From Massariosphaeria phaeospora (lineage: Eukaryota > Ascomycota > Dothideomycetes > Pleosporales), in assembly GCA_011032825.1 (NCBI GenBank), contig JAADJZ010000013.1, forward strand, positions 124,001-188,000: 64,000 nucleotides of DNA, given 5' to 3'. Shown here one piece after another: positions 20,394 to 35,179 of the stretch (position 1 is its first letter; every line of letters begins with the position of its first letter). The position numbers and the translations under genes are program-made. Below the pieces are notes generated by a model. The model was given only the letters and a program-made list of their open reading frames with translations, made no database searches and was not told the origin of the DNA.

Positions 20394-21700
20394 ATGTCTT
20401 TCCGAAGAGGCGGGCTATTGCTGGTAATCTATTGCTTATGGGCTGTGCTGTGGTCGTTATATCAAGTGCGGTGTATATTCTATGGTTTTGCTTATATGGC
20501 GGAAGACTTGTATTTATGGGGAGTGGGGTTGATGGAGCGGCTGAGGTTGAGTGCGGAGGGGGCTGGCGGTGATGGTGAGTGTGCTCTATCTCTTATGGTG
20601 GATGGATACGGGCTGATGAGGAGATTACGCAGCACATGGTACTGATGCTGATATGCCGATGCAAGCGCCCGCGGCTTGCGAAATGCTGCGCTTCGGGGAC
20701 GCGGAGGCGGTGTATGGAGATCAGGTCACGGCAGACGAGCAGAGTGGGCGGGCAAGTACAGCTACCACGGCTGAGCTTCCACGCGCTGAAGAGCCGAGCG
20801 AGGAACGAACGGGGCAGAGAGAGTTGGATCTCGCTGTCCCTCCATATTTCGACAGTGCGAACGGGCTTCTTGGACGGTATTGAATACCCTGCTTATGCTT
20901 GGCTTCATTGACGAGTCGTGGGCTAACCAAGCGAACAGGGAGACAGTGCCGCTACCGAAGCAACGCCAGGGTCTAGCCCCACGGTCTCCGTCTCCGTCTC
21001 CGTCGGTGGTAAAAGAAGAGACACGTTCGCAGGGCAGTGAGAAGAGGTTGTCGGCCGCCCAGCCGGGTCCCGTTGCGGATACGTCGCCATGGTCTTCGTT
21101 GATGGGAGACGCGCCGAGTCTTATCGATGGCAGTGAGAGGCCGCCGTCGGTGGACCAGCAGGCGCCCGGCAGCGACGATACATGCACGCCGTCTTCGTTG
21201 GGGGTGGAACGTTCGCCTGCGCGGGAGAAGACGGGCGTTGACGCGCTTTGTGATGCCGATACCGCCACCAACACCGACCGTGTTCTTCCTCTTCCCCCCG
21301 CACCGAACAACCGCCCGTGTAAGACCTACCTCCCTCCTCGTTCTCCTCGCTCTTCTCCAACACTAATACTAACTACATGCCAGCCCATCCAGCCACCCTC
21401 GCGGCCACCCCGCCCGTCCCCATCCCCATCCACGTTCTCACCAAAACCCCCCACCACCACCAGCGTCAGCGACGACCTCCCGACTCGGCCCTCGGCTACT
21501 CTGCACCCCCCACCAGTACCGCGCCGGAAGTCAAGCTGAGCCGCAGGCAGCGCGTGGCGCGCTTTTTTAGGTTTTGGAAACTTTGGGTTTTTCCAAGGCC
21601 AACGGTTTTTGCGCTGGGAGGGCGCGAACTCGGACGGAATCAGGGGCAGGGGCGCGAGGGGGCTGCGCGGAAGGGTGCTAGGGGGGCGGGGAAGACGTAG
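20394..21700 (+). CDS. Single-pass membrane protein with Pro/Ser-rich tail, unknown
   Basis: I propose four exons: 20394-20574, 20633-20876, 20939-21318 and 21384-21700 (373 aa). The introns are 58, 62 and 65 nt with donors GTGAGT, GTATTG and GTAAGA; introns 2 and 3 have clear GCTAAC/ACTAAC branch sites. All junction phases agree. Residues 8-40 form a membrane helix with an aromatic continuation (GLLLVIYCLWAVLWSLYQ, then CIFYGFAYMAEDLYLWGVG). The rest is disordered, acidic then Pro/Ser/Thr-rich, with a conserved-looking basic-aromatic motif near the end (KLSRRQRVARFFRFWKLWVF) that could be an amphipathic membrane anchor. Not recognised. The consistency of the splice sites is the main support. 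Confidence 0.6.
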
Positions 21701-22104
21701 AGGGGGTCGGGGTGGAGGCTTCCTTTCTAGTGGGATTGTAAATTGTTCGCTCGTGGACTTGCAGTGTAGATGATTTATTGTTGAAGTTGCTGTTTTGAGA
21801 CTATCTGTAATGGGTTTGTGGAAGTGTGCTCGCTATGTTGGGGGGGGGTCTCTAGCAAGTGTAATGGCACTCTATCCAACCCAGTAAGTCTGTCTAGACT
21901 CTAGCAACCGCGTCACTTGATGAAAATAACACACCTGTACGGTTGCGCAATTCCCACGTGGCAGTCAATTGACCTCATAACTGATAGGTAAAGGCAGCAT
22001 GCCAGAGAGGCAAGGGGTGCTTGGCATCTCCTACTTCAACAAAAACAACTGCCCTCGACATTGCTACTTCCCAGTCATCTTCCTTGCGCGTCCCCCTCTC
22101 CAAA
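21701..22104. other. Spacer
   Basis: This contains an eight-G run near 21840 and a CACGTG E-box at about 21955 in the presumed promoter of the next gene. No gene is seen. Confidence 0.5.
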
Positions 22105-22982
22105 ATGGAGCTCCGCAAACTCGTCATCTGGAAACAGAACCACCCCGACACGCACACCAGCAAACTCAACGTGCTGGCCAAGTTCGGCGCCACGCACTGG
22201 GACACGCACACGCACACCTTCGACGTCAGCACGCAGACCAGCGCAAGCACGGCGAGTTTGAGCTGCGTGCTGGAGCTGCTGGAGGCGCTGGCTGTATGGT
22301 GGTATGTGCGAAGGAGGGGGTGGAGTGTGCGGTTTTATGTTGTTGATGGGGAGGGGAGGATGAGGGAGGTTGAGCGTGGGGAGTGGCAGGGTGGGAGGGA
22401 GAGTGGGAGTAAGAGGAGGGGGAATGCGTTTATGGTTATTAGGACGCATAAGGGGAGGCGGAAGGAGATACAGTTCTACGCTCGGGGGGATGGGGACGAG
22501 ATGAGAGACACAGCCGCCGCGGGCTCGGAGAAGACGACGAGGTCTCGCTCTACAGTGGTGTGTAATTCTCTCTCTACTTTGCGCGCGGCCAGCGACATAC
22601 ATGTACTCACAGGCCTCACAAACAGGAAAGCCATTCTTGCGATGCTGGGTCTTGCCCCGGAACAAGCTCTCCTCCGTTCTACACCGATTACACCCCGGAA
22701 ACGAACACGACCACGAACACGGACAACGGCTTCTGGGATCTGTGGCTTCCCAAGACGAGATTCCGTGGTTTCCCGCAGCGGACGGTGCAGGAGCGGTATC
22801 AGGGTGGGGGGACGACGCCAGCGAAGCTCTGGAGACATGTGAGGGTGCCGCTGGCTTTGGTTGTGACGCCGAAGGAGGCGTGGCATGTTTCGTTGGTGTT
22901 TTCGAAGGGGAGGGTCGAGGGGAATGCTCCGCAGGGGGTATCTGATATGGCTTACGGGGATGGTGCTAGCGAGGGGCTTTGA
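22105..22982 (+). CDS. Hypothetical protein, unknown family
   Basis: Two exons, 22105-22557 and 22626-22982 (269 aa). I start at the ATG at 22105 (CAAAATGGAG); the frame is open upstream but has no ATG there. Exon 1 gives KLVIWKQNHPDTHTSKLNVL, an aromatic segment VWWYVRRRGWSVRFYVVDGE, then HKGRRKEIQFYARGDGDEMR. The intron has donor GTGTGT and two candidate acceptors 12 nt apart. The downstream one (CAAACAG at 22625) leads to a protein-like frame with DNGFWDLWLPKTRFRGFPQR and ALVVTPKEAWHVSLVFSKG, ending at 22982; the upstream one gives a less natural Gly/Ala-rich frame. I prefer the former. No function can be assigned. Confidence 0.5.
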
Positions 22983-23194
22983 CGTCGATAGATATCTGAT
23001 GTAGTCGTTGAGGAGAAGCGTGGATTGTCGTGAGAGGAGGGACCTCGGGATGGTTGTTGCACCAATGACAAACGAGGCTAGCGCTCGCTAGTGCTTACCT
23101 AACCACTTCTGCCTTGGCCATTCGATGTCCTCGTTTCCACCGTTGTACGTCTAAGCTGTGTAGCGTCAGTTGGGAGTGACGGCGTACACGCAAC

Positions 23195-24525
23195 ATGACG
23201 CTAGATGGGAATGAGACGGAGAGAGAAAAAGGCCAGCGGGCGTCGAAGCGAAAGGCGCACACCAAGAGCCGGCGGGGGTGCTTCCAATGCAAGCAGCGGC
23301 ATACGAAGGTACGTTGATCATACATCTTACCCAAATAACCCCGTACTTTCCTCTCCAGGGCTATAAGCTCAGAGGTTCGAAGGGACCATTCTAACCCTCG
23401 TAGTGCAACGAGGACTATCCACAGTGCTCCAATTGCGTTCGTTTGACAATTGATTGCACATGGCCTCTTTCATCTCGACCTCGCAATTTGCTCCAGCCAC
23501 ATCATCCCGATGGAGCTGTGTTGTCGTCGCAATCCCCGCATCCTGAGATCCATGTCTCGCCTTTCAACACTTCGCATACCAAGCCCCTGGAAATCAACGC
23601 CGTGACAGCAGTAACCGAATACTCCCTGAGTGAAATGAAACTGCTACATCACTGGACTTCCAAGACATGCCAGTCCATTCATCCTCAGGTCACTGCGACG
23701 AATTCAGTTTGGGAAACCGAATGCACCGAGCTTGCTCTCGAACACACCTTTCTGCTGCACGGTCTCCTCGCTCTAGCAGCCGTGCACAAGGCCGTGTCTG
23801 CTCCGACCAACGACAAACGCAGTCTGCAGCTCCAAGCGGATGCCCAGCTGAACAAGGCGCTCGCCACGTACAGGAGGAACTTGGAACATCCCACAGCAGA
23901 AACGGCTGTACCGATGTTTCTTCTTGCGTCCGTTCTGATATCCTATAACATGGCATGTGCGCAACTGGAACCACCCGAGGACCCAATCGGCGCAATTCAC
24001 CACTGCTTCCGGCTGCTCCAGGGAGTCCGCGTAGTCATCCACCCGCACTGGGAGCTGGTGCGGTCCAGCTCAGTATACCGCCTCCTGACAGATATAGTGA
24101 CGAACCCCACCCTCGACCCCGGGCCCGAGGACGAGGTAGCAGAAATCGTGCATCTGCGGGCCTTGGTGCTGGAAGCCGCCGACGTAGACGCTCAAGACCG
24201 CGAGGCGTGCATCGACGCCATCAGCGGTCTGCACAGGGCCTTTGTGCGCACGCGGAAATGTTCGCCCGACCTGAACGAGCACAGCGTGATGTTCATGTGG
24301 GCAGCCTCGCTGACAGACCACTTCTTGCTGCTGCTGTCGCGCCAGAATCCGCTCGCGGTTGTCATCCTCAGCCACCATGCTGTTCTCATGTCCGAGACGC
24401 GGTACGCGTGGTATATCTACAGGTGGCCGCAAAGAATCGTTTCCGCAGCTGAGAAGATTCTGGGAGCCAGATCGGACTTGCTCAAGTGGCTAGAGTGGCC
24501 CTTGCGGTGTATCAATTCACGGTAG
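23195..24525 (+). CDS. Zn2Cys6 transcription factor
   Basis: Two exons, 23195-23308 and 23404-24525 (95-nt intron, GTACGT to CGTAG), encode 411 residues. The intron splits the binuclear zinc cluster. Once spliced it reads CFQCKQRHTKCNEDYPQC and then SNCVRLTIDC, a perfect C-x2-C-x6-C-x6-C-x2-C-x6-C at residues 29-55, preceded by a basic patch (KRKAHTKSRRG). The rest is helical and typical of the fungal-specific regulatory domain of Upc2-like factors: LSEMKLLHHWTSKTCQSIH, LEHTFLLHGLLALAAVHKA, MFLLASVLISYNMACAQLEP and HHCFRLLQGVRVVI. Members act in the nucleus on sterol, secondary metabolism or nutrient genes; the targets are unknown. The next gene, a cutinase, lies 1.1 kb downstream on the same strand. 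Confidence 0.92.
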
Positions 24526-25646
24526 TCTGGAGTGTATCGGGCTGAGGATGCCGGCATACCAAATAAACTACCTGGACAAGCCGCTCGGATTACTCGCCGG
24601 CGCTGGCCCTTATCTTTATACAAGGCGTACAATATCCAGGCTAGTGAACGTTGGATTGGTGAGTTATTTACAGATCTGCACATGGTGCAAAGCCTATTTC
24701 CACGACAGTGTAGAGCTACAGGAAGCTAACAATCCAATTAGTCTACAAGGACATGGTGTACTCTGTCACAGCTGTGCATTTCTTCCGTGCTCCATTCCAC
24801 CCCTTTCAGCAATCTCGACATGCAGTAGTTGCGGAATATGCTAAGCATTCTACAACGACAATTGCAACCGCTATGCATGCGCTGCAGAACCAAGGTTTCG
24901 CAGGTTGAAGATGGTGTCCAGGCGAACCCACTCACTTACAGTTTCTGCCATTCTCAACTGCACCCAAGTACCCACCCCAAGTGCTTATTCCCAGGACAGA
25001 AAGCCGGTCGGACAGCCAACCACGCTCCACTCCCGGTCCGGCATACACATGAACCAGGCACTGAAGTGCCGTCGACAATCTCGCTTTAGCGTTTTGTGGG
25101 GTGCATAATGCTGCGCCCGCATCGGGGATCTTAGCCGACAGTGCGCTGTTCGAAAGAAGCCCACAAGACCAAAAGGTGGATGCAGGGCACTCGTATATAT
25201 GGGGCGCGTGGCCTTATTGCGGGAGAAGAAAGAGTAGGTGCGCAAGACCGGACGATGGGGGTTCCTGGGGGCGCGCATGTGTGGTTGGTTGAAGATGGTC
25301 TGTCTACCTGCTGGATTGGAGAGCCGTGTGTTGGATCGAAGCACTATAGCTTGATGGGACGCACTTTGGCTCTCACTGCATGTGGTGGGTGAATACATCT
25401 CGCGGTACCGATGGCATCTATCTATCAAGCGCTGGAGCGAAGACGTAACTGGAGTGGGCAGTTCTCTACCGAAAGCGTATGTATCCTGCCATCGACTCCG
25501 GAAGCAATGTACGGTAGTACTTACTTATAAGGCAGCAGTATCTCCATTCTCTTCTTCCCCTGGTCGGACTTGGGACAGCTGCTCTTCCTTTCTTTCGCAA
25601 AGCAACCGTCGTGTCGCTCTGCATGCAATCCAGCACCATCACCAAC
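24526..25646. other. Spacer between regulator and cutinase
   Basis: This spans 1.1 kb with no recognisable gene. A TATATATGG element near 25193 and the 200 bases before 25647 are the likely cutinase promoter and leader. Confidence 0.55.
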
Positions 25647-26543
<897 letters not shown>

Positions 26544-27426
26544 GAAGGGGGGATGGGGATAGGAGGGGAGGGGAAGGGTTGTAGTTGGGACTTGTAGGGA
26601 AAGGAGAAAGAAGGGGGAGATGGAGGGGGGAAGGTGGTGTGGGTGTGGGTGTGGTGATGGCGGTAATAAAGCACTCGTGTCGTGTCGTGTGGGTTGGGTT
26701 GGGTTGGGTTGCTTAGCTAGAGAATAGAAATAGAAATCTATCCATGTCTATGTCTATATCTATATCAGTGGAGAGTGGCATGACAGGACGTCGCGTGGTA
26801 GCACTACACGCCCACGCACGGCACGTAGAGCGCTAGATCGCACGTGTATGTACGTGTACATACGAGTACTATGTACGGAGATGGGAGAACCACAGAGAGG
26901 GATTGGGGATGGAGAGAGGAGGTAGGAGAGGGGCACAAGTTACTAGACATGCTGGGCTGCGACACACGGTGCATGTTGATGGGGGATAGGGTGGGGTAAG
27001 GGAGATGCAGGGAGAGGGAGATGGAGATAGAGAGGAAAAGGAAAAGAAAGAAATGTGAACTGAACTGAACTGAAATGAAATGAACTGAACTGAACTGAAC
27101 TGAACTGAACTGAACTGAAATGAAATGAACTGAACTGAAATGAAATGAAATGAACTGAACTGAACGGCAACAAATACTACCAGGCCAGTCGATCAGACCA
27201 GTCAGTCAATTAGTAGCCAGGTCAAGTGCAACAAACAGCCCTCTACTAGGACTTGGACTTACACCTCTCTGCCTTGACTTGCTACATGTGCCTCTATCAC
27301 TCATCTACCTCTGATCCATCTACCTGCTACCTATATACTAGCCCAAAACCCAACCATCTCACATTCGTCAACATCGTAAAATAGCAAAAATCAAAAAGGC
27401 CCAAAAAAATTCATCCCAGCCCAACG
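26544..27426. other. Convergent 3' spacer rich in simple repeats
   Basis: This lies between the ends of the cutinase gene (plus) and avl9 (minus). It has GGGTT units near 26690-26712, TCTATA-type units near 26740-26765 and the long TGAAC/TGAAA tract. No gene is seen. Confidence 0.65.
27056..27165. repeat. TGAAC/TGAAA pentanucleotide tract, 22 units
   Basis: The run is an unbroken 110 bp in which every 5-mer is TGAAC or TGAAA, so the phase has been kept while the last base varies. It is the complement of the CAGTT repeat at 2261-2280. Confidence 0.95.
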
Positions 27427-30006
27427 CTACTCCATCTCCTTACTCCCCGTCCCCTCTTTAACCTTCTCCTTATCCGCATCGAAAAACACACTCTCCCTCT
27501 CTCTCTCCCTCTCTCTCTCCCGGCCCTCCTTCGCCTTCACCGCCGCGCCCTCTACATTCAGCGGCAAACCATCGTGATCCGCACACGCGCTGTCCCTGTT
27601 AAACTGCAGGTCAGACACAGGCGGCGGCGAATGAAGCGGCGTAGACGAGGGCGTGCTGCTGCGCGGCGACGCCGGCGAGCCCGAGCCCCAGCCCTTGCGC
27701 TTCTCGCTGGCCCAGGAGCCCCACGAGGAGAGATAGGCGCTTGCGCGGGTGGAGGCCGCGTGGATGTTGGCTTGGGCGTGGGTGAGGGTGAGGTCTGGGG
27801 TGGGGGATTTCCCTGGACGGAGAGGGCACGTTAGTGTTTCTGTAGCTGTAGCTGTAGAGATAGCACCAGAAAGAAGGAGGAAGGACGTACATCGGCCGCC
27901 TAGCGCCCCGCCATGTTTGTCTCCAGCTGGACTCGCCGGTCTGCTCTCCCTCTGCACGCGCTGCTCCTCCTGCTTCTTGCGCTGCGCCTCGCGCATAGCC
28001 TCCATCTCCGCCCAGAGGTTATTAAACGCCGACGAGACCTTCTTCTGGCCGACGGCGAGCTGCTTGCCGATGGCCTCGCGCGACTTCTCGAGCCGCTCGT
28101 CGAGATGCATTTCCGCTACTTGCCTAAGCGCCACGCCACGATCAGCACACAGACGGCAACAACGGAGACAAGCTGGAAGGAGGAGAACGACGAGGCGGCA
28201 AAGAGACTGCATGGCATGGCTTAGTTGGACGGGAAGGTAAGGGAAAAGGGGAGGGCTTACTGTGCCAGTCGTCGCTGCACGTCTTCGATGCTCAGGCCGC
28301 CGGAGCAGGGGTGCTTGGGGTCGACGATGTCGAAGAGGTGCGAGTCGGTGAACTTGTTCCAGATGCGGAAGTTCTCCGTCGCCATCCAGGCGTGCACCCA
28401 GTCGTTTGAGAACTCAGCCGCGGGATCGCCGTCGAAATCCGAGATGTACGTCTCCTTGTCCTTGTTCCGCTCTAGGTAGATCTTGTACTTCACGGCGCTC
28501 AGCATCGCCAGCAGGTACTCTTCGAACTGCATGCGAATGAACTCCTCGCTGCCAGCGTATCCGTGATCTTTTGGTCGGCTGGGGTTGGTCTCGTCCCAGC
28601 TGTCGTTGACGGTTTGGGTCAAGAAATCGATCCATCTCCGGTCCGGTGTTGACAATATGAGTGCATTACGAAGAGCCGCTGATGTGATGTTGACCGTATG
28701 ATCGTCCAGATTGATGAGGATGTCGCTATAGCGGTCCCTTTGCTGGAGCAGGAGTGAGTTAGTAGAGCCTACGATGTAGGACTTGGTGTCCTGATCCGCG
28801 AGAACGTCTAGCTGTTGAAGGGGCGTGTACGGTCCAAATAGGGAGCCTTTCCCGAAGATCTGCAGGGGCAGTCCCATATAAGCAAGCACTGCGTACTGTT
28901 AAAGATCCGGTGGGACGAATTATGCCTGTTGCTTACAAGATATCCGTTCAGAAGTCTTCAGCGAAGTAGGTATTACAAGGTTCTCCTCGCCAGCATTGAA
29001 CTTCGGATCAGCCGCATCTTGGAGGTGGCGTATAAGGCCGGGTATCAAAGAGACAAGTGCGAACTGCATCATGCATAGCCGCTCGCAATGCGAGCCGAAA
29101 AAGAGCGTCTGCAACGATTAGCCTTGAACGAAGGGTTTTCGTTGGAGGTCGCACCTTTGGTTGGAGTAGAGCGCACTTAAAGAGCACCAGTGTCTGCCAC
29201 TTGAATTCGTGGATCAGTTCACGAAGCGATATTCCTGGTCCCAGTTAGATCCGCTTTCGATCATCTCTGGGTAGCATACCGAAATAGTGGTCCACCTCTC
29301 CCTCCTGGTTTTTCAGCAACGTCGCCAGACTTTCCTGGAATCTTTGCAGAATCTCCAAGTCTGTAAAGTCCCTGCAGCATCTTAGCTCTGCCTTTTATAC
29401 CAGCCCGTGCCGGTTTATGCCCCGCCAATGTTGTGTGGATTCAACCTACTTCTGCCCAAACCACGCAGCGGTTACGACGCCTAGCTGCGCCTTGATAGCG
29501 CCGAAGTGCTGGGGACTATCACTGACAACGACAACCGCCTTCTGCACTGTACTCCGTGTGACCTCGGCCGGCCTGTTGACCAACTCATTGGCGTCCAATT
29601 GGCGCGTGCAGGATATTCCGAAGAGGCTCGTCGCGGCGGTCGATTCCGTGGCTTCGCGTCGGAGGGTAAAGTACGAGTAGTCTTCTGCTACCCTAATGTG
29701 TCCCAGAGTTAGCCGTGCTCCAAGCCCAAATCGAAGAATGCGTGCGGTGCAGCAGTGTGTAAAGTGTGAGGGGGGTCCACGTACGCATGAGCCCCGTCGC
29801 TCAACGCCATAAACGGGAGCAACGACCAGTCATTGTCGATGGCCGGGTCAACTCCCTCGTCAACACCTAACCAAGTCTCGATCTCCGGGCCCCTGCATAA
29901 GAACATCAGCTACTAGTGAACGGCTCAGGCGCTGCATACGGCGCAAGAGGACATACCGCGCGTGCTGGAAGTCGACGATGCATACGATCGGGGCAAAGGA
30001 CGCCAT
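27427..30006 (-). CDS. avl9: Avl9-like late secretory pathway protein (DENN-related)
   Basis: Nine exons, 663 residues: 30006-29957, 29892-29785, 29692-29450, 29371-29280, 29234-29155, 29108-28937, 28888-28261, 28123-27891 and 27812-27427. All introns (45-137 nt) are GT-AG and all junction phases agree. The start MASFAPIVCIVDFQHARGPE and then DGAHAVAEDYSYF and ISCTRQLDANELVNRP are the Avl9 opening. LGVVTAAWFGQKDF, LRELIHEFKWQTLVLFKCAL, FFGSHCERLCMMQFALVSLI, FGPYTPLQQLDVLADQ and DRRWIDFLTQTVNDSWDE follow, with EEFIRMQFEEYLLAMLSAVK later. The last exons give a basic/Ser-rich tail. In yeast, Avl9 acts in Golgi-to-surface exocytic traffic. The C-terminal Arg-Glu repeat is low complexity. Confidence 0.92.
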
Positions 30007-30680
30007 GGTGATCTCACTGAGCGTGCACTACCGGAGAAACGAAAACGAAGGGCGCAGAGGGTCCATGGAGTCACACGCGCGGGCGATCAAGGGTCAACGT
30101 TGCTGACGGTGATACCCGTTGTTGAAGGCTAACCTTCAGCCCTACTACGCGCCCAGATTCAGACTAACTGCTTCGGTCAATCCTAGCCGTGGATCATCAC
30201 GTTCATTCACGGCGCGCAGACCCGAATCCCTCAGGGCGGAAGCCAGGCAAGTCACAGACCCGCTATCCTTGCACATGTATCTGCCTCGCCCTCTTTGATG
30301 TATACGTTGTACACTCTTGGCTCTCTGTGTGAACATCTTGGCCTGGCACAGCTGCCAAAACAGCAAGGAGACAACAACCACTTGAGATGCATTTATTCGT
30401 TGTGTAGGCTGAAAGAAACAAAACCCCCTTCGCATGAGTCTTCCGTCGCCCGCTTCGCCGTGCACGCCCCATGATGTGTATATCACCAAATGGATCCAAG
30501 CCAGGACGAGCCCTCCTAACCCGCGCACAGTACTCACCGTCAATGGGAATAATTGGAAGAGAAATGCGTCTAGCCTGTACCAGGAAGGTCGTGCACCAAA
30601 TGTGGCAAGAAAGCCTCTATGCCCGCGAAATCGAAGTTGTGGGTCTAACCATGCACAGGATCCGAGTCAGACCGCTGGAT
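30007..30680. other. Spacer between avl9 and hog1
   Basis: Both neighbours are on the minus strand. This holds the avl9 promoter and hog1 3' UTR; no recognisable gene. Confidence 0.6.
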
Positions 30681-32157
<1,477 letters not shown>

Positions 32158-35100
32158 GGTGGAGGTTGGGCGTGTCGAGACGGCGTTAGACAGTGGTTGG
32201 AGTGTGTGTCGGGGATGTGTGAGGAGAGGTGTGGTAGTGGGCGTGGTGCGGCGCCAGCAGGTTTGCAATGCAGGCGACTAGCCAAGGTAGCCGGTCGGGG
32301 CTTGGTCGGGCCACGGGGCCGCGGAGGAGTCTCGAGGTGTTGATAGAACAACAGACGGCGAAAGCGACTACGGCCAGGGATTTCGACAGTGCTCGCTCAG
32401 TAGTGTGCGCGGTGAAGTCGGCCGGCGGCTGCTTTGAGCGGGACCACAAACGCGCGTTCGGGAAGGAGGAACGGTAGGGCCGAAATGGGCAGCACAAGGA
32501 TACGCAGGACTGGGACGCAGGACGGTGGCAGGACAGCGGCTCTGTGTGGCGGCGATGTTGATCACTGCCAGGCCAGGGGAAAACAGTCTTTTGCACCGCG
32601 GTGAGGGTCGCAGCGATGAGAGGGAGAAGGGAGGGGCAGACGGCAGACGGCGCCGCAGACCGCACGGCATGCTGCGATGCTGAGAGCCAGCCCACTTGCT
32701 GCGAAACCTGACTGCTAGCCGCTTGGACAGGGCAGCCTGGCTACGTCATGATGGAGAGAGCAGTTTTCCCAGGGCTGTACTTCGTAGCATGCATCTGATC
32801 CAGTGCGAGACGCATGCTGTGCGCCACCGCATACTACTCCCGCCTACCTACTCGGTACGCAACAAGTACATAATCATGGCACCCCGCCTCCGCCCCTCGT
32901 CCTCGTCCTGCCTCTGTATTCCGCCCTTGCCCTCGCGGGGCTGCACCAAGGCGGGTGCGCCCTGCCGGATGCAAGTGTACGCTGGATGCTCCGTGCCAAT
33001 ACCCCGCCATACCCACTCACCAGTTGCCAACCCGTCACCTATCTACACCGTGTTTGACGGGGGGAAAGATGGCCCGCCCCTTGTCGTCGCTCTGGAGCAA
33101 CCAATGCTACGGAGTCAGGCACGAACCAAAATACCTACAGAGTACAAGCAGGCGATATTTGCATGCCAACACCCGGAACTTTCACTCGAACCCATCCAGG
33201 CCAAAGACGACGGGCCAAAAGCAAGCAGGCGTGCGCCCATCCGACACGAAACGCCCCGGACAATCGGACAGCGCCAGCTACTCACAGGCCCCGCGTGGGT
33301 AGGATTCAGGTTTGCGCTGTGTTCCTCGGCAAGACGGCCACGAGGAGAGTTTGTTGCTGGAGGGGGCCCGCGGTTCTGAGCGAACCCTGACCTCCTGCAG
33401 GGCCTCGCCGAAGTGAACCCCCCCGGCGGATTGGCCGACAACTTACAAGTGACAGCAGACGACAGCTGACAATTTTCGGGACACCACCGCCTTGTTATAA
33501 GCACGTTGCTTCGACATGTACTCATCGGGCTAAGCATGCTTTGGGCTGCAAGTAGGTAAGACGGGAGCTGCGCTGGAGCTGGCGGGCATACAGTCCACAC
33601 ACCAGGTGAGGCCTGTGGCGCCAGAGTGGACACGGCGCATTCGGAGCAGACTCATGATTGCGCATATAGAGTAGATTGTTGCAGACGCAAAGGGCCGCCG
33701 GCGTCGCACAGTGATGAGTATTTCTGGCGCTGGGCCGTCTGGACGCAGAGCATTTAATCTCCATCAAGTCGAGTGACGCAAGGTCTGACCAGAAACCGCC
33801 TCGTGGGGAGCACCTGGAGGTGTGTAGTGAGGAGCACAATATTGGCGTCCCTAATTTAGAAAATGCGACGGGCGTGCTCGGGCTGATTCGACGTCTGCTT
33901 TTGCTCTGGGAGCGTGGAGCGTCACGAAAGCAGCAGCGAGTGCGAGTTGTTGCGGGCCGCGGCGAGACAGTCGATGGAGCGGCGCGTCCGAAAGCGCGGG
34001 TGTCGCAGATGCAATGGCGGAGCAGCCCGATCGGGGGGCGCACTGCGAAGGGGCAGACGGTTGTCGCAGCTCTTGAATAATGAAGGCTCACTCGCATTCT
34101 TGAAGAAGCCCACATGCGTCGTCGAGGGCGGGAGCCGCGGTGCAGAGGTCGGCTGCCAATAGCGGCTCGATGCTGAGAGACACGGGCGGACGAGGTCCCA
34201 TCGATCGCGCAGTTCGGCGCATCACCACACCAGCAGAAGGTAGTAGGTACCGAGCCTCGCGCCTCACGCTGTGCTGTTTGCAAGCGTGTCTCTCTCCGTG
34301 TGCGCCCGTCGTGCTGCTGTTGCTGCTGGCTGCTGGCTGCGGGCTGCGGGCTGCGGGCTGCAAGTCACCGCCGCGTGCGAGGAGGAGGAGGCCCCCGAGC
34401 AGTGCCGTGCCGCGCATCGCAGGCTTTGATGAAGTGATCGAGGCTGAGGTGCGCCTGCGCCTGGCTCCGGCCATGCCAACGGCAAACGGCCCAGCTGGCC
34501 AACATCACCATCACCCCGTGCTGCGTGCTGCGTTGCTCCCACCCTCACCCATCGCTGCATCTGCGCTCTGTCGGCACCCTCAGCACCATCCCCACACGCT
34601 CCCCCAGCGCCGTCCAGCAGTGCCGCCGTTGCGCATTGGCTCTGATCTCTCGCGGCGCCCACCGTGCCCGCCTGCAAGCTCGCCAGGCACGCTCCCGACG
34701 CACGCACTGGCCAGCAGCTAGACTGCCCTTCGTCTCCCCGGGCGTGCACTCCACTGCACCTGCACCTGTGGACCCAACGAGCCAACCTTCACCTCGGCCA
34801 CTTCACCCGCGCTCGGAGCTGCATCGCGATCCTCGACGACGACGACAACGACAACGGAACGACACCTCGACGACGACGGCCCGACGCTGGCGGCCGCGTG
34901 TTTGCTCCGCTCCTCCGCCGCGAGCTGCCCAGCCGCTCCTTTGACGGCCAGGACGCACGCCTCCGTCTCCTCCACCCTCCACTTCCGCCCTCTGGCACCA
35001 CCTCCCTGTCGCTGCCTCGTCACGCCGCCGCCCGACCAGAAACCGCCCATCTCGCCTGCTGCCACCCATCCACCGAGCACGGCGTCCCTGCGACGCGCTG

Positions 35101-35179
35101 AGCCCAGCGCTCGACCCTCGCCTTCGCCCGCCCCCAGCATCCGTCCTGCGGCTCGCCGCCACAGCCAGCGCCAGGCACC
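32158..35179. other. 3-kb divergent intergenic region, hog1 / G-alpha
   Basis: The two signalling genes diverge from this interval. Open frames such as 33522-34283 (minus) and 32696-33379 (plus) lack an ATG at their starts or look compositionally like non-coding DNA. The last 700 bases are C-rich and look like a long 5' leader of the G-alpha gene. Confidence 0.55.

Noticed and set aside
32696..33379. Plus-strand frame of about 225 codons
   Set aside because: It begins without an ATG and reads through Pro/Arg/Cys-rich sequence with no recognisable domain.
33522..34283. Minus-strand frame of about 250 codons between hog1 and the G-alpha gene
   Set aside because: Composition is Arg/Ser/Cys-rich and unlike a folded protein; no motif and no splice context.
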